NCBI RefSeq assembly: GCF_001983995.1
Contig: NZ_CP019450.1
Coordinates: forward strand, 620,001-684,000
Reading direction: 5' to 3'
From: Halioglobus japonicus
GTDB lineage: Bacteria > Pseudomonadota > Gammaproteobacteria > Pseudomonadales > Halieaceae
Length of the DNA stretch: 64,000 bases
Shown here: piece by piece, positions 42,665-51,884 of the stretch
How positions within the stretch are numbered: the stretch's first letter is position 1
Layout of the letters: every line of letters starts with the position of its first letter
The notes under the pieces: model-generated
The model's input: the letters and a program-made list of their open reading frames with translations, nothing else
The model's database searches: none
Told to the model about the DNA's origin: nothing
Translations under genes and position numbers: made by a program

Positions 42665-42717
42665 CCCAGGCGCCCCATCGTTCGATTGAATAACAACAAT
42701 ATTGAGGAAACCAAGGC

Positions 42718-43878
42718 ATGGCCACTGGCGATATGGAAAAGCGCTTAAGCCCCCTGATTATTCTGGTACTGGTCGCCGCGTTGGTGGCTGTTATTGCCCT
42801 ATGGGCAACGGATACGTCACGCAATAGCGGCCCGGTTTACGCCGGAGGTGGTGTCAGCAATGCCGAGGTGATCGAGTGGAAACTGGTCACCACCTGGCCG
42901 AAGAACTTTCCCGGCCTTGGTTCTGCCGCCGTTAACCTCAGCCGCAACGTCGAAGCGATGAGCGGTGGGCGCCTCAAGATTCACGTTTATGGCGCAGGAG
43001 AGATTGTGCCGGCCCTGGGGGTGTTTGATGCCGTGAGCCAGGGGGTGGCCGATGCCGGCCACGGCGCCGCATACTACTGGAAGGGCAAGGTGCCCTCATC
43101 GGTATTCTTTACCGCCGTGCCGTTTGGCCTTAACGCCCAGGAAACCTATGGCTGGCTGCACTACGGCGGCGGCCTCGAATTGTGGCGCGAAGCCTATGCG
43201 CCTTTTAACCTGGTCCCGTTTGCCGGGGGTAGCACAGGTGTGCAGATGGCCGGCTGGTTTAACAAAGAGCTGAACACCGCGGATGACCTGCGCGGCCTGA
43301 AAATGCGTATTCCCGGCCTGGCCGGCGAGGTATTTGCCGCCGCCGGCGGGACCGCAGTCACTATACCGGGGGGTGAGCTTTACACCTCACTGCAAACCGG
43401 CGTTATCGATGCACTCGAATGGGTGGGGCCCTATAACGATCGTATTCTGGGTTTCCACGAGGTGGCCAGATACTACTACTACCCGGGCTGGCACGAACCC
43501 GGTTCAGTACTGGAATTCATCGTCAATGAAGATTCACTGAATGCGCTGCCGGAGGATTTGCGCGCAATTGTTGAGCACGCCGCGCGCGCGGCCAGTCAGG
43601 ATATGCTCGATGAATACACCGGCCGCAACAACCAGGCGCTACAGTCTCTGGTAGATGAACATGATGTACAGCTGCGTCGCCTGCCGGACGACGTGCTGCG
43701 GGCGCTGTGGCAGGGTACGCGTCAGGCGATGGATGAGCTCGTTGCGCGCGACCCCATGGCGGCCAAGGTGTATGCCTCGTACAGCGAATTTTACAAAGGG
43801 GTGCGCAACTACCACCACATTTCAGAGCAGGCGTACTACAATCTGCGCGATGAAGTGATGGGTGATGGGGATTATTAA
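42718..43878 (+). CDS. TRAP transporter solute-binding subunit (DctP family)
   Basis: A 386-residue periplasmic receptor with an N-terminal hydrophobic helix that acts as anchor or uncleaved signal. The DctP/TakP-like domain begins EWKLVTTWPKNFPGLG and contains GLKMRIPGLAGEVFAAAGG with the ligand-binding Arg, and GVIDALEWVGPYND. This pattern resembles receptors for 2-oxo acids or hydroxy acids such as lactate and pyruvate. The permease genes lie 0.4 kb away on the opposite strand, an unusual arrangement. ATG at 42718; ATG at 42733 is an alternative. Confidence 0.88.
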   Translation: MATGDMEKRLSPLIILVLVAALVAVIALWATDTSRNSGPVYAGGGVSNAEVIEWKLVTTWPKNFPGLGSAAVNLSRNVEAMSGGRLKIHVYGAGEIVPALGVFDAVSQGVADAGHGAAYYWKGKVPSSVFFTAVPFGLNAQETYGWLHYGGGLELWREAYAPFNLVPFAGGSTGVQMAGWFNKELNTADDLRGLKMRIPGLAGEVFAAAGGTAVTIPGGELYTSLQTGVIDALEWVGPYNDRILGFHEVARYYYYPGWHEPGSVLEFIVNEDSLNALPEDLRAIVEHAARAASQDMLDEYTGRNNQALQSLVDEHDVQLRRLPDDVLRALWQGTRQAMDELVARDPMAAKVYASYSEFYKGVRNYHHISEQAYYNLRDEVMGDGDY

Positions 43879-44270
43879 GGGTTCTCGATAGCCCGGGTGC
43901 GGCCATTCTCGTCGATGGCCACGAACACGAATTCACCTTCGGTCACTTTAATGGGTTCGCCGTCGTGTTTGGAGTTGATCCACACTTCTACCACGATGCG
44001 GATTGAGCTACGGCCAATCTCGAGCACGTCGCAGTAGCAGGACACCACCGCTCCCACATGTACCGGAGTCAGGAAAACCATGCCGTTAATGGCAACGGTA
44101 GCTACGCGGCCGCCGGCCACGTCACCGGCGGTGACCATGCCGGCAATATCCATTTGCGACATTAACCAGCCACCGAAAATATCCCCGGAGGGGTTGGTGT
44201 CGGCGGGCATGGCCACGGTCTGCAGAGCCAGTTCCCCGTGAGGAACCGGGGTGGAATCGATATCATTCAT
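43875..44270 (-). CDS. yciA: Acyl-CoA thioesterase, YciA type
   Basis: A 131-residue hotdog thioesterase. It has ALQTVAMPADTNPSGDIFGGWLMSQMDIAG, the family core with the catalytic Asp region, and later TVAINGMVFLTPVHVGAVV. It hydrolyses short acyl-CoAs in the cytoplasm. It follows dctQM on the minus strand after 25 bases and its stop overlaps the stop of the convergent dctP-like gene by four bases. Confidence 0.85.
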   Translation of the reverse strand: MNDIDSTPVPHGELALQTVAMPADTNPSGDIFGGWLMSQMDIAGMVTAGDVAGGRVATVAINGMVFLTPVHVGAVVSCYCDVLEIGRSSIRIVVEVWINSKHDGEPIKVTEGEFVFVAIDENGRTRAIENP

Positions 44271-44295
44271 GATCAGTCTCGAATAGTTATCTTGG

Positions 44296-45657
44296 TCACT
44301 GCTTGAGCTGGCCCGGTAGCCAGGTGGCCATTTCCGGCCAGACCCAAAGGGCTGAAATCAGTAGCAGCTGGATAATTATAAAGGGAACCACGCCACGGTA
44401 AATAGCACTTGTGGGTAGGCTGGCCGGGGCGACCCCGCGCAGGTAGAACAGCGCAAAGCCAAAGGGCGGCGTCAGGAAGGAGGTTTGCAGGTTCAGCGCT
44501 ATCACCACACCCAGCCAGATCGGGTCCAGCCCCATGGCCAGCAGGATCGGGCCGACAATGGGCACAACCACGTAGGTAATCTCGATAAAATCGAGAATAA
44601 AGCCGAGCAGGAAGATGGCGACCATCACTACCATGGTGGCGCCCATGACACCGCCGGGGATGTCCTGGAAGAAGCCGTGGATCAATTCCTCGCCGCCAAA
44701 GCCGCGGAACACCAGCGAGAACAGGGCTGCGCCGAGCAGGATGAGGAAGACCATGCAGGTGACTTCCATGGTGCTCACCACGACTTCGCGCAGGCGCTGG
44801 CAGTCCATCTGGCCTTTTGCGTAGGCGAGGATAAGTGCGCCTACGGCACCGATGCCGGCAGCTTCGGTGGGTGTGGCGGCGCCCGCGAGAATCGAGCCAA
44901 GTACCACCACGATAAGCGCCAGCGGTGGCAATAGTCCTTTCAGCAACTGCGCCGGGCCGATGCGGGTACTTTTGGCCGCGGGCGCTGCCTCAGGCTTGAG
45001 GAACGAGTACACCAGAATGTAGAGAATATAGAGGCCCACCAGTACCAGCCCCGGTATCAGGGCGCCGACAAACAAGTCGCCCACTGACACGGTTTTGGGT
45101 TGGTATACGTTCATGGACAGTTGTGCCTGTTGATAGGCATTGGCCAGCACGTCGCCCAGCAGTACCAGCGCAATCGAAGGCGGAATAATCTGGCCCAGGG
45201 TGCCGGTCGCGCAAATCGTGCCCGCAGCCAGGGAGGGACTGTAGTTATTGCGCAGCATGGTAGGCAGTGACAGCAGCCCCATGGTGACCACGGTGGCGCC
45301 GACAATACCGGTGCTGGCGGCCAGCAGCATGCCGACCACCACCACTGAGATACCCAGGCCGCCGCGCAGGCCGCCGAAGGCCTTGGCCATGCTGTCCAGT
45401 AACTCCTCGGCTATTTTGGATTTCTCGAGGATGTTGCCCATAAGAATGAACAGCGGCACCGCGATCAGCGTGATGTTGTTAATGGTGCCGAAAATGCGGC
45501 CGGGCAGAGCGTTGAGAAAACCTACGTCAAATACACCCGTCAGTACACCGCCGGCGGCAAAGGCCAGGGCGGTGCCGGCGAGGGTGAGGGCCACAGGGTA
45601 GCCGAGCATAAGCAGCAGACATACGGCGGCAAACAGGTAGAGGGACAAGTACTCCAT
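44296..45657 (-). CDS. TRAP transporter large permease (DctM family)
   Basis: A 453-residue integral membrane protein with about 12 hydrophobic segments that carries out sodium-coupled uptake of the substrate delivered by the binding protein. Family patterns include PLFILMGNILEKSKIAEELLDS, GVVGATVVTMGLLSLP, GTICATGTLGQIIPPSI and NLQTSFLTPPFGFALFYLRG. ATG at 45657 begins MEYLSLYLFAAVCLLLMLG, one base after the small-permease stop. It is also near yciA, forming a dctQ-dctM-yciA unit. Confidence 0.92.
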   Translation of the reverse strand: MEYLSLYLFAAVCLLLMLGYPVALTLAGTALAFAAGGVLTGVFDVGFLNALPGRIFGTINNITLIAVPLFILMGNILEKSKIAEELLDSMAKAFGGLRGGLGISVVVVGMLLAASTGIVGATVVTMGLLSLPTMLRNNYSPSLAAGTICATGTLGQIIPPSIALVLLGDVLANAYQQAQLSMNVYQPKTVSVGDLFVGALIPGLVLVGLYILYILVYSFLKPEAAPAAKSTRIGPAQLLKGLLPPLALIVVVLGSILAGAATPTEAAGIGAVGALILAYAKGQMDCQRLREVVVSTMEVTCMVFLILLGAALFSLVFRGFGGEELIHGFFQDIPGGVMGATMVVMVAIFLLGFILDFIEITYVVVPIVGPILLAMGLDPIWLGVVIALNLQTSFLTPPFGFALFYLRGVAPASLPTSAIYRGVVPFIIIQLLLISALWVWPEMATWLPGQLKQ

Positions 45658-45658
45658 G

Positions 45659-46165
45659 TCAGTCCTCCACCAGCACCAGGGCGCTGCGCAGGGTCTCTGC
45701 AATGCCCTGAAGCAGCAGATTGATCGCCATGGCGGGAATCAGGCTCTTGAGCAGGAAGACGGCGGGAATGCCCCCTGGTTCTGAGGATATCTCGCGGATC
45801 GCCCAGGATTCGGTCACAAATTGCCAGCTCACGACGATGACAAAGACGCAAAACGGCAGCAGAAACACGATACCTCCCAGGGCGTTCACCCATGCTTTGC
45901 CGCGCTCGCTGAAATCCCGATAAAAAATATCGACGCGCACATGAGCGCCGGCTTTCAGGGCATAGGCCGCACCGAGCATGAACAGGCAGCCGTGCATATA
46001 GGTGACCATTTCCTGGGCGAAAATCGAGTTGGTGTTAAAACCGTAGCGCATGACGACAATGACGGCAGTGACCAGGCCCATGGCCAGTGCCAGCCATGCC
46101 AGCAGGCGGCCGCTGAGCTCGGTAATCCGATCAATGACGTGAACGACAGCGTGAGGGCTGGGCAT
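45659..46165 (-). CDS. TRAP transporter small permease (DctQ family)
   Basis: A 168-residue four-helix membrane protein with the DctQ pattern VVMRYGFNTNSIFAQEMVTYMHGCLFMLGAAYALKAGAHVRVDIFY, here read in two conserved pieces. It pairs with the large permease encoded one base downstream. It is divergent from yaaA. Confidence 0.88.
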   Translation of the reverse strand: MPSPHAVVHVIDRITELSGRLLAWLALAMGLVTAVIVVMRYGFNTNSIFAQEMVTYMHGCLFMLGAAYALKAGAHVRVDIFYRDFSERGKAWVNALGGIVFLLPFCVFVIVVSWQFVTESWAIREISSEPGGIPAVFLLKSLIPAMAINLLLQGIAETLRSALVLVED

Positions 46166-46277
46166 GAACAGAACTTATCCCGGGGGTTTTTGATTATTGG
46201 GGCGCAGAGTATCATAGCAACCGCAGCAATGGGCGCGCCTCGGCGCCGCCCGCTCAATTCATCACAAGGCAGGCATT

Positions 46278-47060
46278 ATGCTCACAGTAATTTCCCCGGC
46301 CAAAACACTGGATTACGACACCCCACCGACCACTCGCAAGTCCACTCAGCCCCAGTTCCTGGCGCAGGCCGAGCAGCTGGTTGAAGACGCACGGCAGTTG
46401 AGCCCTGACGATATTCGCAGCCTGATGGGGGTGAGCGAAAACATTGCCGAGCTGAACCACGCCCGTTTCATGAATTGGGGCACACCCTTCACGCTCGACA
46501 ATGCCAAGCAGGCGGTGCTGGCGTTTAAGGGCGACGTGTATACCGGTCTCGAGGCAGAGACGTTGACCGCGTCACAGCTGACATTTGCCCAGAAGCACCT
46601 GTGCATACTGTCAGGCTTGTATGGCCTGCTCCGTCCCCTGGACCTGATGCAGCCTTACCGGCTGGAGATGGGTCTGAAGTTCGCAAATTCCGGCGGCAAA
46701 AACCTTTACGAATTCTGGGGAACAGACATTACCGGTCTGTTGCAGAAGCATTTGAAGAAGTCCGGCTCAGCGGTGCTGGTTAACCTGGCGTCCAATGAGT
46801 ACTTCAAGTCCGTGAAGTCGCGAGAACTGGAGGCCGATATTGTTACGCCGGTCTTCAAGGACCTCAAAGGCGGCAAATACAAGGTCATCAGCTTCTACGC
46901 CAAGAAGGCCCGTGGCCAGATGGCGCGCTATATCATTGACAATGAACTGAATGATCCCGAAGCGCTGAAGAAGTACAAAGTAGATGGCTACAAGTATAAC
47001 CGCGCCGAATCCAGTGCCCGCGACCTGGTGTTCACTCGCGATGTGCCGCCCGGGGCCTAG
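46278..47060 (+). CDS. yaaA: Peroxide stress protein YaaA
   Basis: A 260-residue DUF328/YaaA protein starting MLTVISPAKTLDYDTPP, with GLYGLLRPLDLMQPYRLEMG and the C-terminal ARGQMARYIIDN, all family hallmarks. In E. coli it lowers intracellular iron and protects DNA during peroxide stress. A DUF938 gene starts two bases after the stop. oxyR lies about 8 kb away in this window, but the two are not linked in one operon. Confidence 0.92.
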   Translation: MLTVISPAKTLDYDTPPTTRKSTQPQFLAQAEQLVEDARQLSPDDIRSLMGVSENIAELNHARFMNWGTPFTLDNAKQAVLAFKGDVYTGLEAETLTASQLTFAQKHLCILSGLYGLLRPLDLMQPYRLEMGLKFANSGGKNLYEFWGTDITGLLQKHLKKSGSAVLVNLASNEYFKSVKSRELEADIVTPVFKDLKGGKYKVISFYAKKARGQMARYIIDNELNDPEALKKYKVDGYKYNRAESSARDLVFTRDVPPGA

Positions 47061-47062
47061 CC

Positions 47063-47659
47063 TTGAGCGATCTGCCTTACTCTCAGGCCTGCGAAAATAA
47101 TAAGGACCCGATTCTGGCGGTGTTGCGCCGGGTCTTTGCCGATCGCAGCGAGGTGCTGGAGATAGCTTCAGGTACAGGCCAACATGCGACCTGGTTTGCC
47201 GAGCACATGCCGCACCTGCACTGGTTGCCCACCGACCAGCCCTCGCATCTGGACGCGGTAAGACCACGCTGCCAGGCCTATGCGGGTGACAATCTTGCGG
47301 CGCCGGTGGCGCTGGATGTGAGTACACGCCCCTGGTCCGTGGAGCGGATTCCCAGTGCCTTGTTTACCGCCAATAGCCTGCACATCATGCCGTGGTCATC
47401 GGTGTGTGATTTGTTTGCTGAACTGGGTGAGCGCGCTGAGGCAGATACACGGCTGGCGATATACGGGCCGTTTAACTATGGCGGCGAGTACACGTCGCCC
47501 AGTAACGCCCGGTTCGATCAGTGGCTGGCACAGCAGTCGGAGTACAGTGCGATTCGCGACTTTGAGCGGGTGAACGAACTTGCCAGCGAGGCCGGCTTTG
47601 AATTACTCGAAGACAATCCTATGCCTGCCAATAACCGGCTGATTGTCTGGTCCAGTTAG
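47063..47659 (+). CDS. DUF938 protein, methyltransferase-like
   Basis: A 198-residue protein with the SAM-binding-like motif VLEIASGTGQHATWFAEHMP and the family segments WLPTDQPSHLDAV, FTANSLHIMPWSSV and IYGPFNYGGEYTSPSN. DUF938 proteins have a methyltransferase fold but no established substrate. The start is TTG at 47063, two bases after yaaA, so it is probably co-translated. The C-terminus NNRLIVW is typical. Confidence 0.85.
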   Translation: MSDLPYSQACENNKDPILAVLRRVFADRSEVLEIASGTGQHATWFAEHMPHLHWLPTDQPSHLDAVRPRCQAYAGDNLAAPVALDVSTRPWSVERIPSALFTANSLHIMPWSSVCDLFAELGERAEADTRLAIYGPFNYGGEYTSPSNARFDQWLAQQSEYSAIRDFERVNELASEAGFELLEDNPMPANNRLIVWSS

Positions 47660-47682
47660 ATTCGCCTGCCAATTGCCCCCGA

Positions 47683-48831
47683 TTAATCCGGGCTGTTGGT
47701 GTTCTTGAACGGCAATAAGGTTTGAGCTTCCCGTTTGTATTCGGCGGTGTGTGGTAATTCGGAGCGGGTAAAGTCAGCTACGGCGGCGCTCAGGTTCGGA
47801 TCGGCAATCCAGTGGTTGGACCAGGTGTCTGTAGGCCGGAAACCGCGTTGAATTTTGTGCTCACCCTGGGCGCCGGGATCGAACCGTGCAACACCGTTTT
47901 CTATGCAGTATTCGATGCCACGGTAATAACAGGCCTCAAAGTGCAGGCAGTCGTATTCTTCCAGGCAGCCCCAATAGCGCCCGAACAGGGTGTCGGATGA
48001 GCGGAAGTAGAGCGCGGCCGCCACCGCTCGCTGTTCGCGCCGCGCGATAACCATCACCACCTGCTGACCCAGGGTTGGCAGGAGCTCCGTGAAGAATTCG
48101 CGGCTCAGATAGCCGCCGTGGCCACTGCGCTTGGCGTAGGTAATTTGGTAAAAATGGTGAAAGCGCTCCCAGTCCTCGGCGCTGATCTGTTCACCCTCCA
48201 GGGTGCTTAGTTCCAGTCCCTGTTCGTCAATGCGGCGACGCTCCCGCCTCAGGTTTTTGCGTTTGCGGCTGGAAAACTCCGCAAGAAAGGCATCGAAGTT
48301 GTCGTAGCCGTTGTTAAACCAGTGGAACTGTACCGCCGCGCGCTGGTGGCATTGGCGCGCCAGAAACCCGTCCGATACGTCCTTTTCTGGAAACAGCAAA
48401 TGCCAGCTGGAAATGTCCTGGCCGGCGGCGAATTGCTGGATAGCGCTGAGCGCGGCGTCCATGGCGGCTGCGGCGTTCAGCGCCGGTGTGTGTGCCAGGC
48501 GTGGGCCGGTGGCGGGGGTAAAGGGAATCGCTGACACCAGTTTGGGGTAGTACTGCAGGCCGCTGCGTTCCCAGGCTCGCGCCCAGGACCAGTCGAACAC
48601 GTATTCACCGTAGGAGTGTGACTTCAGGTATAGCGGCAGGGCCGCCACAACTACCCCGGCGTCGCGAAGCACAAGGTGGCAGGGCTGCCAGCCGGATTCG
48701 GCCGTGGTGCAGTCGGTCTGTTCCAGCCCCAGCAGAAACTTATGGCGGGTGAACGGATAATCGGTGCCGAACAGGCCATCCCAGTCTGACGCGTCAACCT
48801 GTTCCAGGCTGGTGATAAATTCTGCTTCCAT
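47683..48831 (-). CDS. GNAT-like (DUF482 / peptidogalycan-type) protein
   Basis: A 382-residue protein with the conserved blocks LPLYLKSHSYGEYVFDWSWARAWERSG in two pieces, YYPKLVSAIPFTPATGPR, SSRKRKNLRRERRR, and RGIEYCIENGVARFDPGAQGEHKIQRGF. This is the DUF482 family of FemAB/GNAT-like acyltransferases with unproven substrate. ATG at 48831 fits the homologue start; the open frame extends upstream over ubiA only by chance. It is 11 bases downstream of ubiA on the same strand. Confidence 0.85.
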   Translation of the reverse strand: MEAEFITSLEQVDASDWDGLFGTDYPFTRHKFLLGLEQTDCTTAESGWQPCHLVLRDAGVVVAALPLYLKSHSYGEYVFDWSWARAWERSGLQYYPKLVSAIPFTPATGPRLAHTPALNAAAAMDAALSAIQQFAAGQDISSWHLLFPEKDVSDGFLARQCHQRAAVQFHWFNNGYDNFDAFLAEFSSRKRKNLRRERRRIDEQGLELSTLEGEQISAEDWERFHHFYQITYAKRSGHGGYLSREFFTELLPTLGQQVVMVIARREQRAVAAALYFRSSDTLFGRYWGCLEEYDCLHFEACYYRGIEYCIENGVARFDPGAQGEHKIQRGFRPTDTWSNHWIADPNLSAAVADFTRSELPHTAEYKREAQTLLPFKNTNSPD

Positions 48832-48842
48832 GTCAGTCGTGT

Positions 48843-49703
48843 TTACAGGGCATAGTCCAGGGCGAGGCCGATAAATATCACGGCGCCTACCCAGTTGTTG
48901 TGCAGAAAAGCCTGGAAACAGGCTGCGGGATCGCGCTCGCGAATGAGATATTGATGGTACGCGCACAGCCCCGCAGCGGATGCCAGGCCCAGGTAATAGA
49001 ACGTACCCAGCTCAAAGGCCTGCCCCGTGGCTACCATCAGGCCCAGGAACAGCAGCTGTAACAGGCCGACGATAATTCTGTCGTAGCGACCGAACAATAT
49101 GGCGGTAGATTTAATCCCCACCACCAGATCATCGTCTCGATCTACCATGGCGTACTTGGTGTCGTAAGCCACCGTCCAGGCGAGATTGGCGAAATACACC
49201 AGCCACAAGGGTGTGGGCAGCGCATTGTTCTGTGCTGCGAATGCCATGGGTATGCCCCAGGAAAACGCCGCCCCGAGCACCACCTGGGGCAAGTGGGTAT
49301 AGCGCTTCATAAAGGGGTAGGTCGACGCCAATGCGACGGCCGCAAAAGAAAGCTTAATGGTGAGCGGATTGGTAAACAGCACCAGTACAAAGGCCGCCAG
49401 CAGCAGCGCGACAAACAGGATACGCGCTTCCTTTACCGTGACCGCGCCGGTGACTAGTGGGCGTGCCTCAGTGCGCGTCACTTCGCCGTCCCAGTGCCGG
49501 TCTGCGAGGTCGTTGACCACACAGCCCGCCGAGCGCATTAAAAACGTGCCGAGCGTAAATATTATGAGCAGTTTGAGGTCGGGGAGCCCGCCTGCGGCCA
49601 GCCACAGGGCCCACAGCGTCGGCCACAGCAGCAGCGTTGTGCCTATGGGTTTGTCGAAGCGAATGAGGGCAAGCAGCGCCTGGGCTTTGGAGCGTGACAT
49701 CAA
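48843..49703 (-). CDS. ubiA: 4-hydroxybenzoate polyprenyltransferase
   Basis: A 286-residue membrane prenyltransferase attaching the isoprenoid tail to 4-hydroxybenzoate in ubiquinone synthesis. The two Asp-rich Mg-pyrophosphate motifs are present: [12 protein letters not shown] and [12 protein letters not shown]. About eight membrane helices are visible. It follows ubiC by 27 bases on the minus strand, so the first two dedicated steps of ubiquinone synthesis are together. Confidence 0.96.
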   Translation of the reverse strand: MMSRSKAQALLALIRFDKPIGTTLLLWPTLWALWLAAGGLPDLKLLIIFTLGTFLMRSAGCVVNDLADRHWDGEVTRTEARPLVTGAVTVKEARILFVALLLAAFVLVLFTNPLTIKLSFAAVALASTYPFMKRYTHLPQVVLGAAFSWGIPMAFAAQNNALPTPLWLVYFANLAWTVAYDTKYAMVDRDDDLVVGIKSTAILFGRYDRIIVGLLQLLFLGLMVATGQAFELGTFYYLGLASAAGLCAYHQYLIRERDPAACFQAFLHNNWVGAVIFIGLALDYAL

Positions 49704-49730
49704 TGAATACTGGGCCGGAAAGCCCCCAGC

Positions 49731-50363
49731 TTAATGCTTCGGGCGGACAATTGCAGCGCTGACTTTGCCGCGCTGGGTGCGGTGCACTGGCAACACAGCG
49801 CGCCAGGGTTCGAACGCCTCGAGAAAGACCTCGCTGACCATGACGCTGCGGCCGCCCATATCAAAGCGCGACCGACGCGCCCAGGCCTCGTCCGGCTGCT
49901 GAACCTGGGGCGGCAAGTATTCGCTATCGCCGGTAATCCTGGCGAGCTCGAATGGGCTGCGGCGCATATTGGGGTCGCTGAACAGAATGGCCCCGAGGGG
50001 TTTGGTCTGTAATCTGCGCAGGTGGGTGAGATCACCGGTGAGGCTCGAAAGTGGCATGACGCTGCGGGCGAATACCACCCGCTGGTCGCCTTGCTTGAGC
50101 AGCACCTCGCGGATGATGGCCAGTTGGCGCTGTCCCAGCTCCAACAAGCGCTGCTCGGTTGGCAGTGGCACTTCCCAGCCCTGGAACAGGCGCTGCACCG
50201 AGAACGTCCCACGGCGCTGTTCTATCAGCCTGCCCGTGAGGGAACCGTCGTCCAGCAACCAGCGGCGGACATGCGCCGACAACTCCCCGGACGTGAAGCG
50301 CTGATGAGGGCGCCACAGGGGTTCGTGCTGGACTCGATTGCGGGTTTCAGGGCTGTCTTGCAT
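49731..50363 (-). CDS. ubiC: Chorismate pyruvate-lyase
   Basis: About 210 residues. It splits chorismate into 4-hydroxybenzoate and pyruvate for ubiquinone synthesis. The family pattern is seen in RWLLDDGSLTGRLIEQRRGTFSV in two pieces, FARSVMP, PLGAILFSDPNMRRSPFELARI and ARRSRFDMGGRSVMVSEVFLEAF. ATG at 50363 is the most plausible start, but no good Shine-Dalgarno is seen, and 50417 remains possible. Upstream of ubiA in the same direction; divergent from the rubredoxin fusion. Confidence 0.88.
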   Translation of the reverse strand: MQDSPETRNRVQHEPLWRPHQRFTSGELSAHVRRWLLDDGSLTGRLIEQRRGTFSVQRLFQGWEVPLPTEQRLLELGQRQLAIIREVLLKQGDQRVVFARSVMPLSSLTGDLTHLRRLQTKPLGAILFSDPNMRRSPFELARITGDSEYLPPQVQQPDEAWARRSRFDMGGRSVMVSEVFLEAFEPWRAVLPVHRTQRGKVSAAIVRPKH

Positions 50364-50446
50364 GGCCCGGGGAGAATGCTTGATAGCGCCTTCCCTTGCA
50401 AGTTGCCGGTGGCTCAAATTGTCAGCTCGCGGGTTGCGAATTGCCC

Positions 50447-50474
50447 TTGCACATTTTTCACACGACCCTATAGT
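50447..50474 (+). promoter_or_regulatory. Putative promoter of the rubredoxin-reductase fusion gene
   Basis: TTGCAC at 50447-50452, a 16-base spacer and TATAGT at 50469-50474 stand 36 bases before the ATG at 50510. Confidence 0.5.
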
Positions 50475-50509
50475 GGTCCGTCCCCAATTAACCCTTGAGC
50501 GAGTTCGAA

Positions 50510-51880
50510 ATGAGTAGATGGGAATGTATTGTCTGTGGCCTGGTGTACGACGAGAAGGAAGGCTGGCCTGACGATGGCATCGCCCCCGGCACCAAGTGGG
50601 AAGATGTGCCTGAAGACTGGCTTTGCCCCGACTGTGGCGTCGGCAAAGAAGACTTTGAGCTGCTCGAGGAGTCGCCGATTGAGGACACCCCGCATCACGA
50701 GGAACCGGTGGTGGACAAGGTCCACGCCCCGGTCGTCATTCTGGGCACGGGCCTCGCCGGCTACGGTCTCGCTAAGGAGTTCCGCAAGCACGACGCCGAG
50801 ACCCCGCTGATTCTGATCACTTCAGACGATGGCCGCTCTTACTCCAAGCCGATGTTGTCCACAGGCTACACCAAGGACATGAGCACCGACGATCTGGCAC
50901 AAATGGATGCCGGCTCCATGGGCCGTATGCTCAAGGCCAGTGTATGGACCATGACCAAGGTGGGCGAAATCGACACCGCCAACCAGTTGATCAAGGTCGG
51001 CGACAACGAAACCGCCGTGCACTACAGCAAGCTGGTACTGGCGCTGGGCGCCGATGTTATCCGCCCGCCCATTGAAGGCGATGGCCTGGACAAGGTGTAC
51101 TCCATTAACGACCTGCTGGACTTCGACGATTTCCGCACGGCCATGAAGAAGAACGATGCCAAGAAGGTCTGCCTGATTGGTGGCGGCCTGATCGGTTGCG
51201 AGTACACCAACGACCTGATTAACGGTGGCTTTGCTACTGAGACTGTCGACCCCCTGGGTTACTGTCTGCCGACGTTGTTGCCAGAACCTGCCGGCAAGGC
51301 TGTTCAGGCCGCGCTTGAAGAAAAAGGCGCCAAGTTCCACTTCGGCCCGCTCGTGACCGCGGTTAATAATGCCGATAGCGGTGTGAAGGTCAGCCTGAAC
51401 AACGGCGAGACCATTGACGCCGATCTGGTGGTTTCGGCCGTGGGCGTTCGCCCCCGTGTCGATCTGGCCCAGGCCTCTGGTATCAATACCAATCGCGGTG
51501 TCGTCACCAACCGCCTGCTGGAAACCAGTGCTCCCAACGTGTACGCCATGGGCGATTGCGCCGAGGTGAACGGCCACGTACTGGTGTACGTTGCGCCGCT
51601 GATGGCCCAGGCTCGCGCCCTAGCCAAGACCCTCACTGGCGAGCCGACCGAGGTGAGCTATCCGGCCATGCCCGTCACCATCAAGGTGCCCGCCTGCCCG
51701 GTTACCGTTGCGCCACCGGCACAGGGCGCTGAGGGTGAATGGTCCTTCGAGATCGACGGCAATAACGTCAAGGGTGAATTCCGCAATGCCGCGGGCGACC
51801 TGCTCGGGTTTGCCCTGACTGGCGATGCTACCAAGCAGAAGATGGCGCTGCAGAAAGAACTGCCGCCCATCATGCCCTGA
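50510..51880 (+). CDS. Fused rubredoxin / FAD-dependent rubredoxin reductase
   Basis: A 456-residue two-domain protein. Residues 1-50 are a rubredoxin with the iron ligands in CIVCG and CPDCG. After an acidic linker (about 55-75), the reductase domain has an FAD motif [17 protein letters not shown], an NAD motif [16 protein letters not shown] and the C-terminal [10 protein letters not shown]. It should pass electrons from NADH through FAD to the attached rubredoxin, for example for alkane hydroxylase or oxygen detoxification. In Pseudomonas these are separate genes near ubiC-ubiA, so position is conserved and the fusion replaces the separate genes. A TTG at 50495 is an alternative start. Confidence 0.9.
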   Translation: MSRWECIVCGLVYDEKEGWPDDGIAPGTKWEDVPEDWLCPDCGVGKEDFELLEESPIEDTPHHEEPVVDKVHAPVVILGTGLAGYGLAKEFRKHDAETPLILITSDDGRSYSKPMLSTGYTKDMSTDDLAQMDAGSMGRMLKASVWTMTKVGEIDTANQLIKVGDNETAVHYSKLVLALGADVIRPPIEGDGLDKVYSINDLLDFDDFRTAMKKNDAKKVCLIGGGLIGCEYTNDLINGGFATETVDPLGYCLPTLLPEPAGKAVQAALEEKGAKFHFGPLVTAVNNADSGVKVSLNNGETIDADLVVSAVGVRPRVDLAQASGINTNRGVVTNRLLETSAPNVYAMGDCAEVNGHVLVYVAPLMAQARALAKTLTGEPTEVSYPAMPVTIKVPACPVTVAPPAQGAEGEWSFEIDGNNVKGEFRNAAGDLLGFALTGDATKQKMALQKELPPIMP

Positions 51881-51884
51881 GGCA

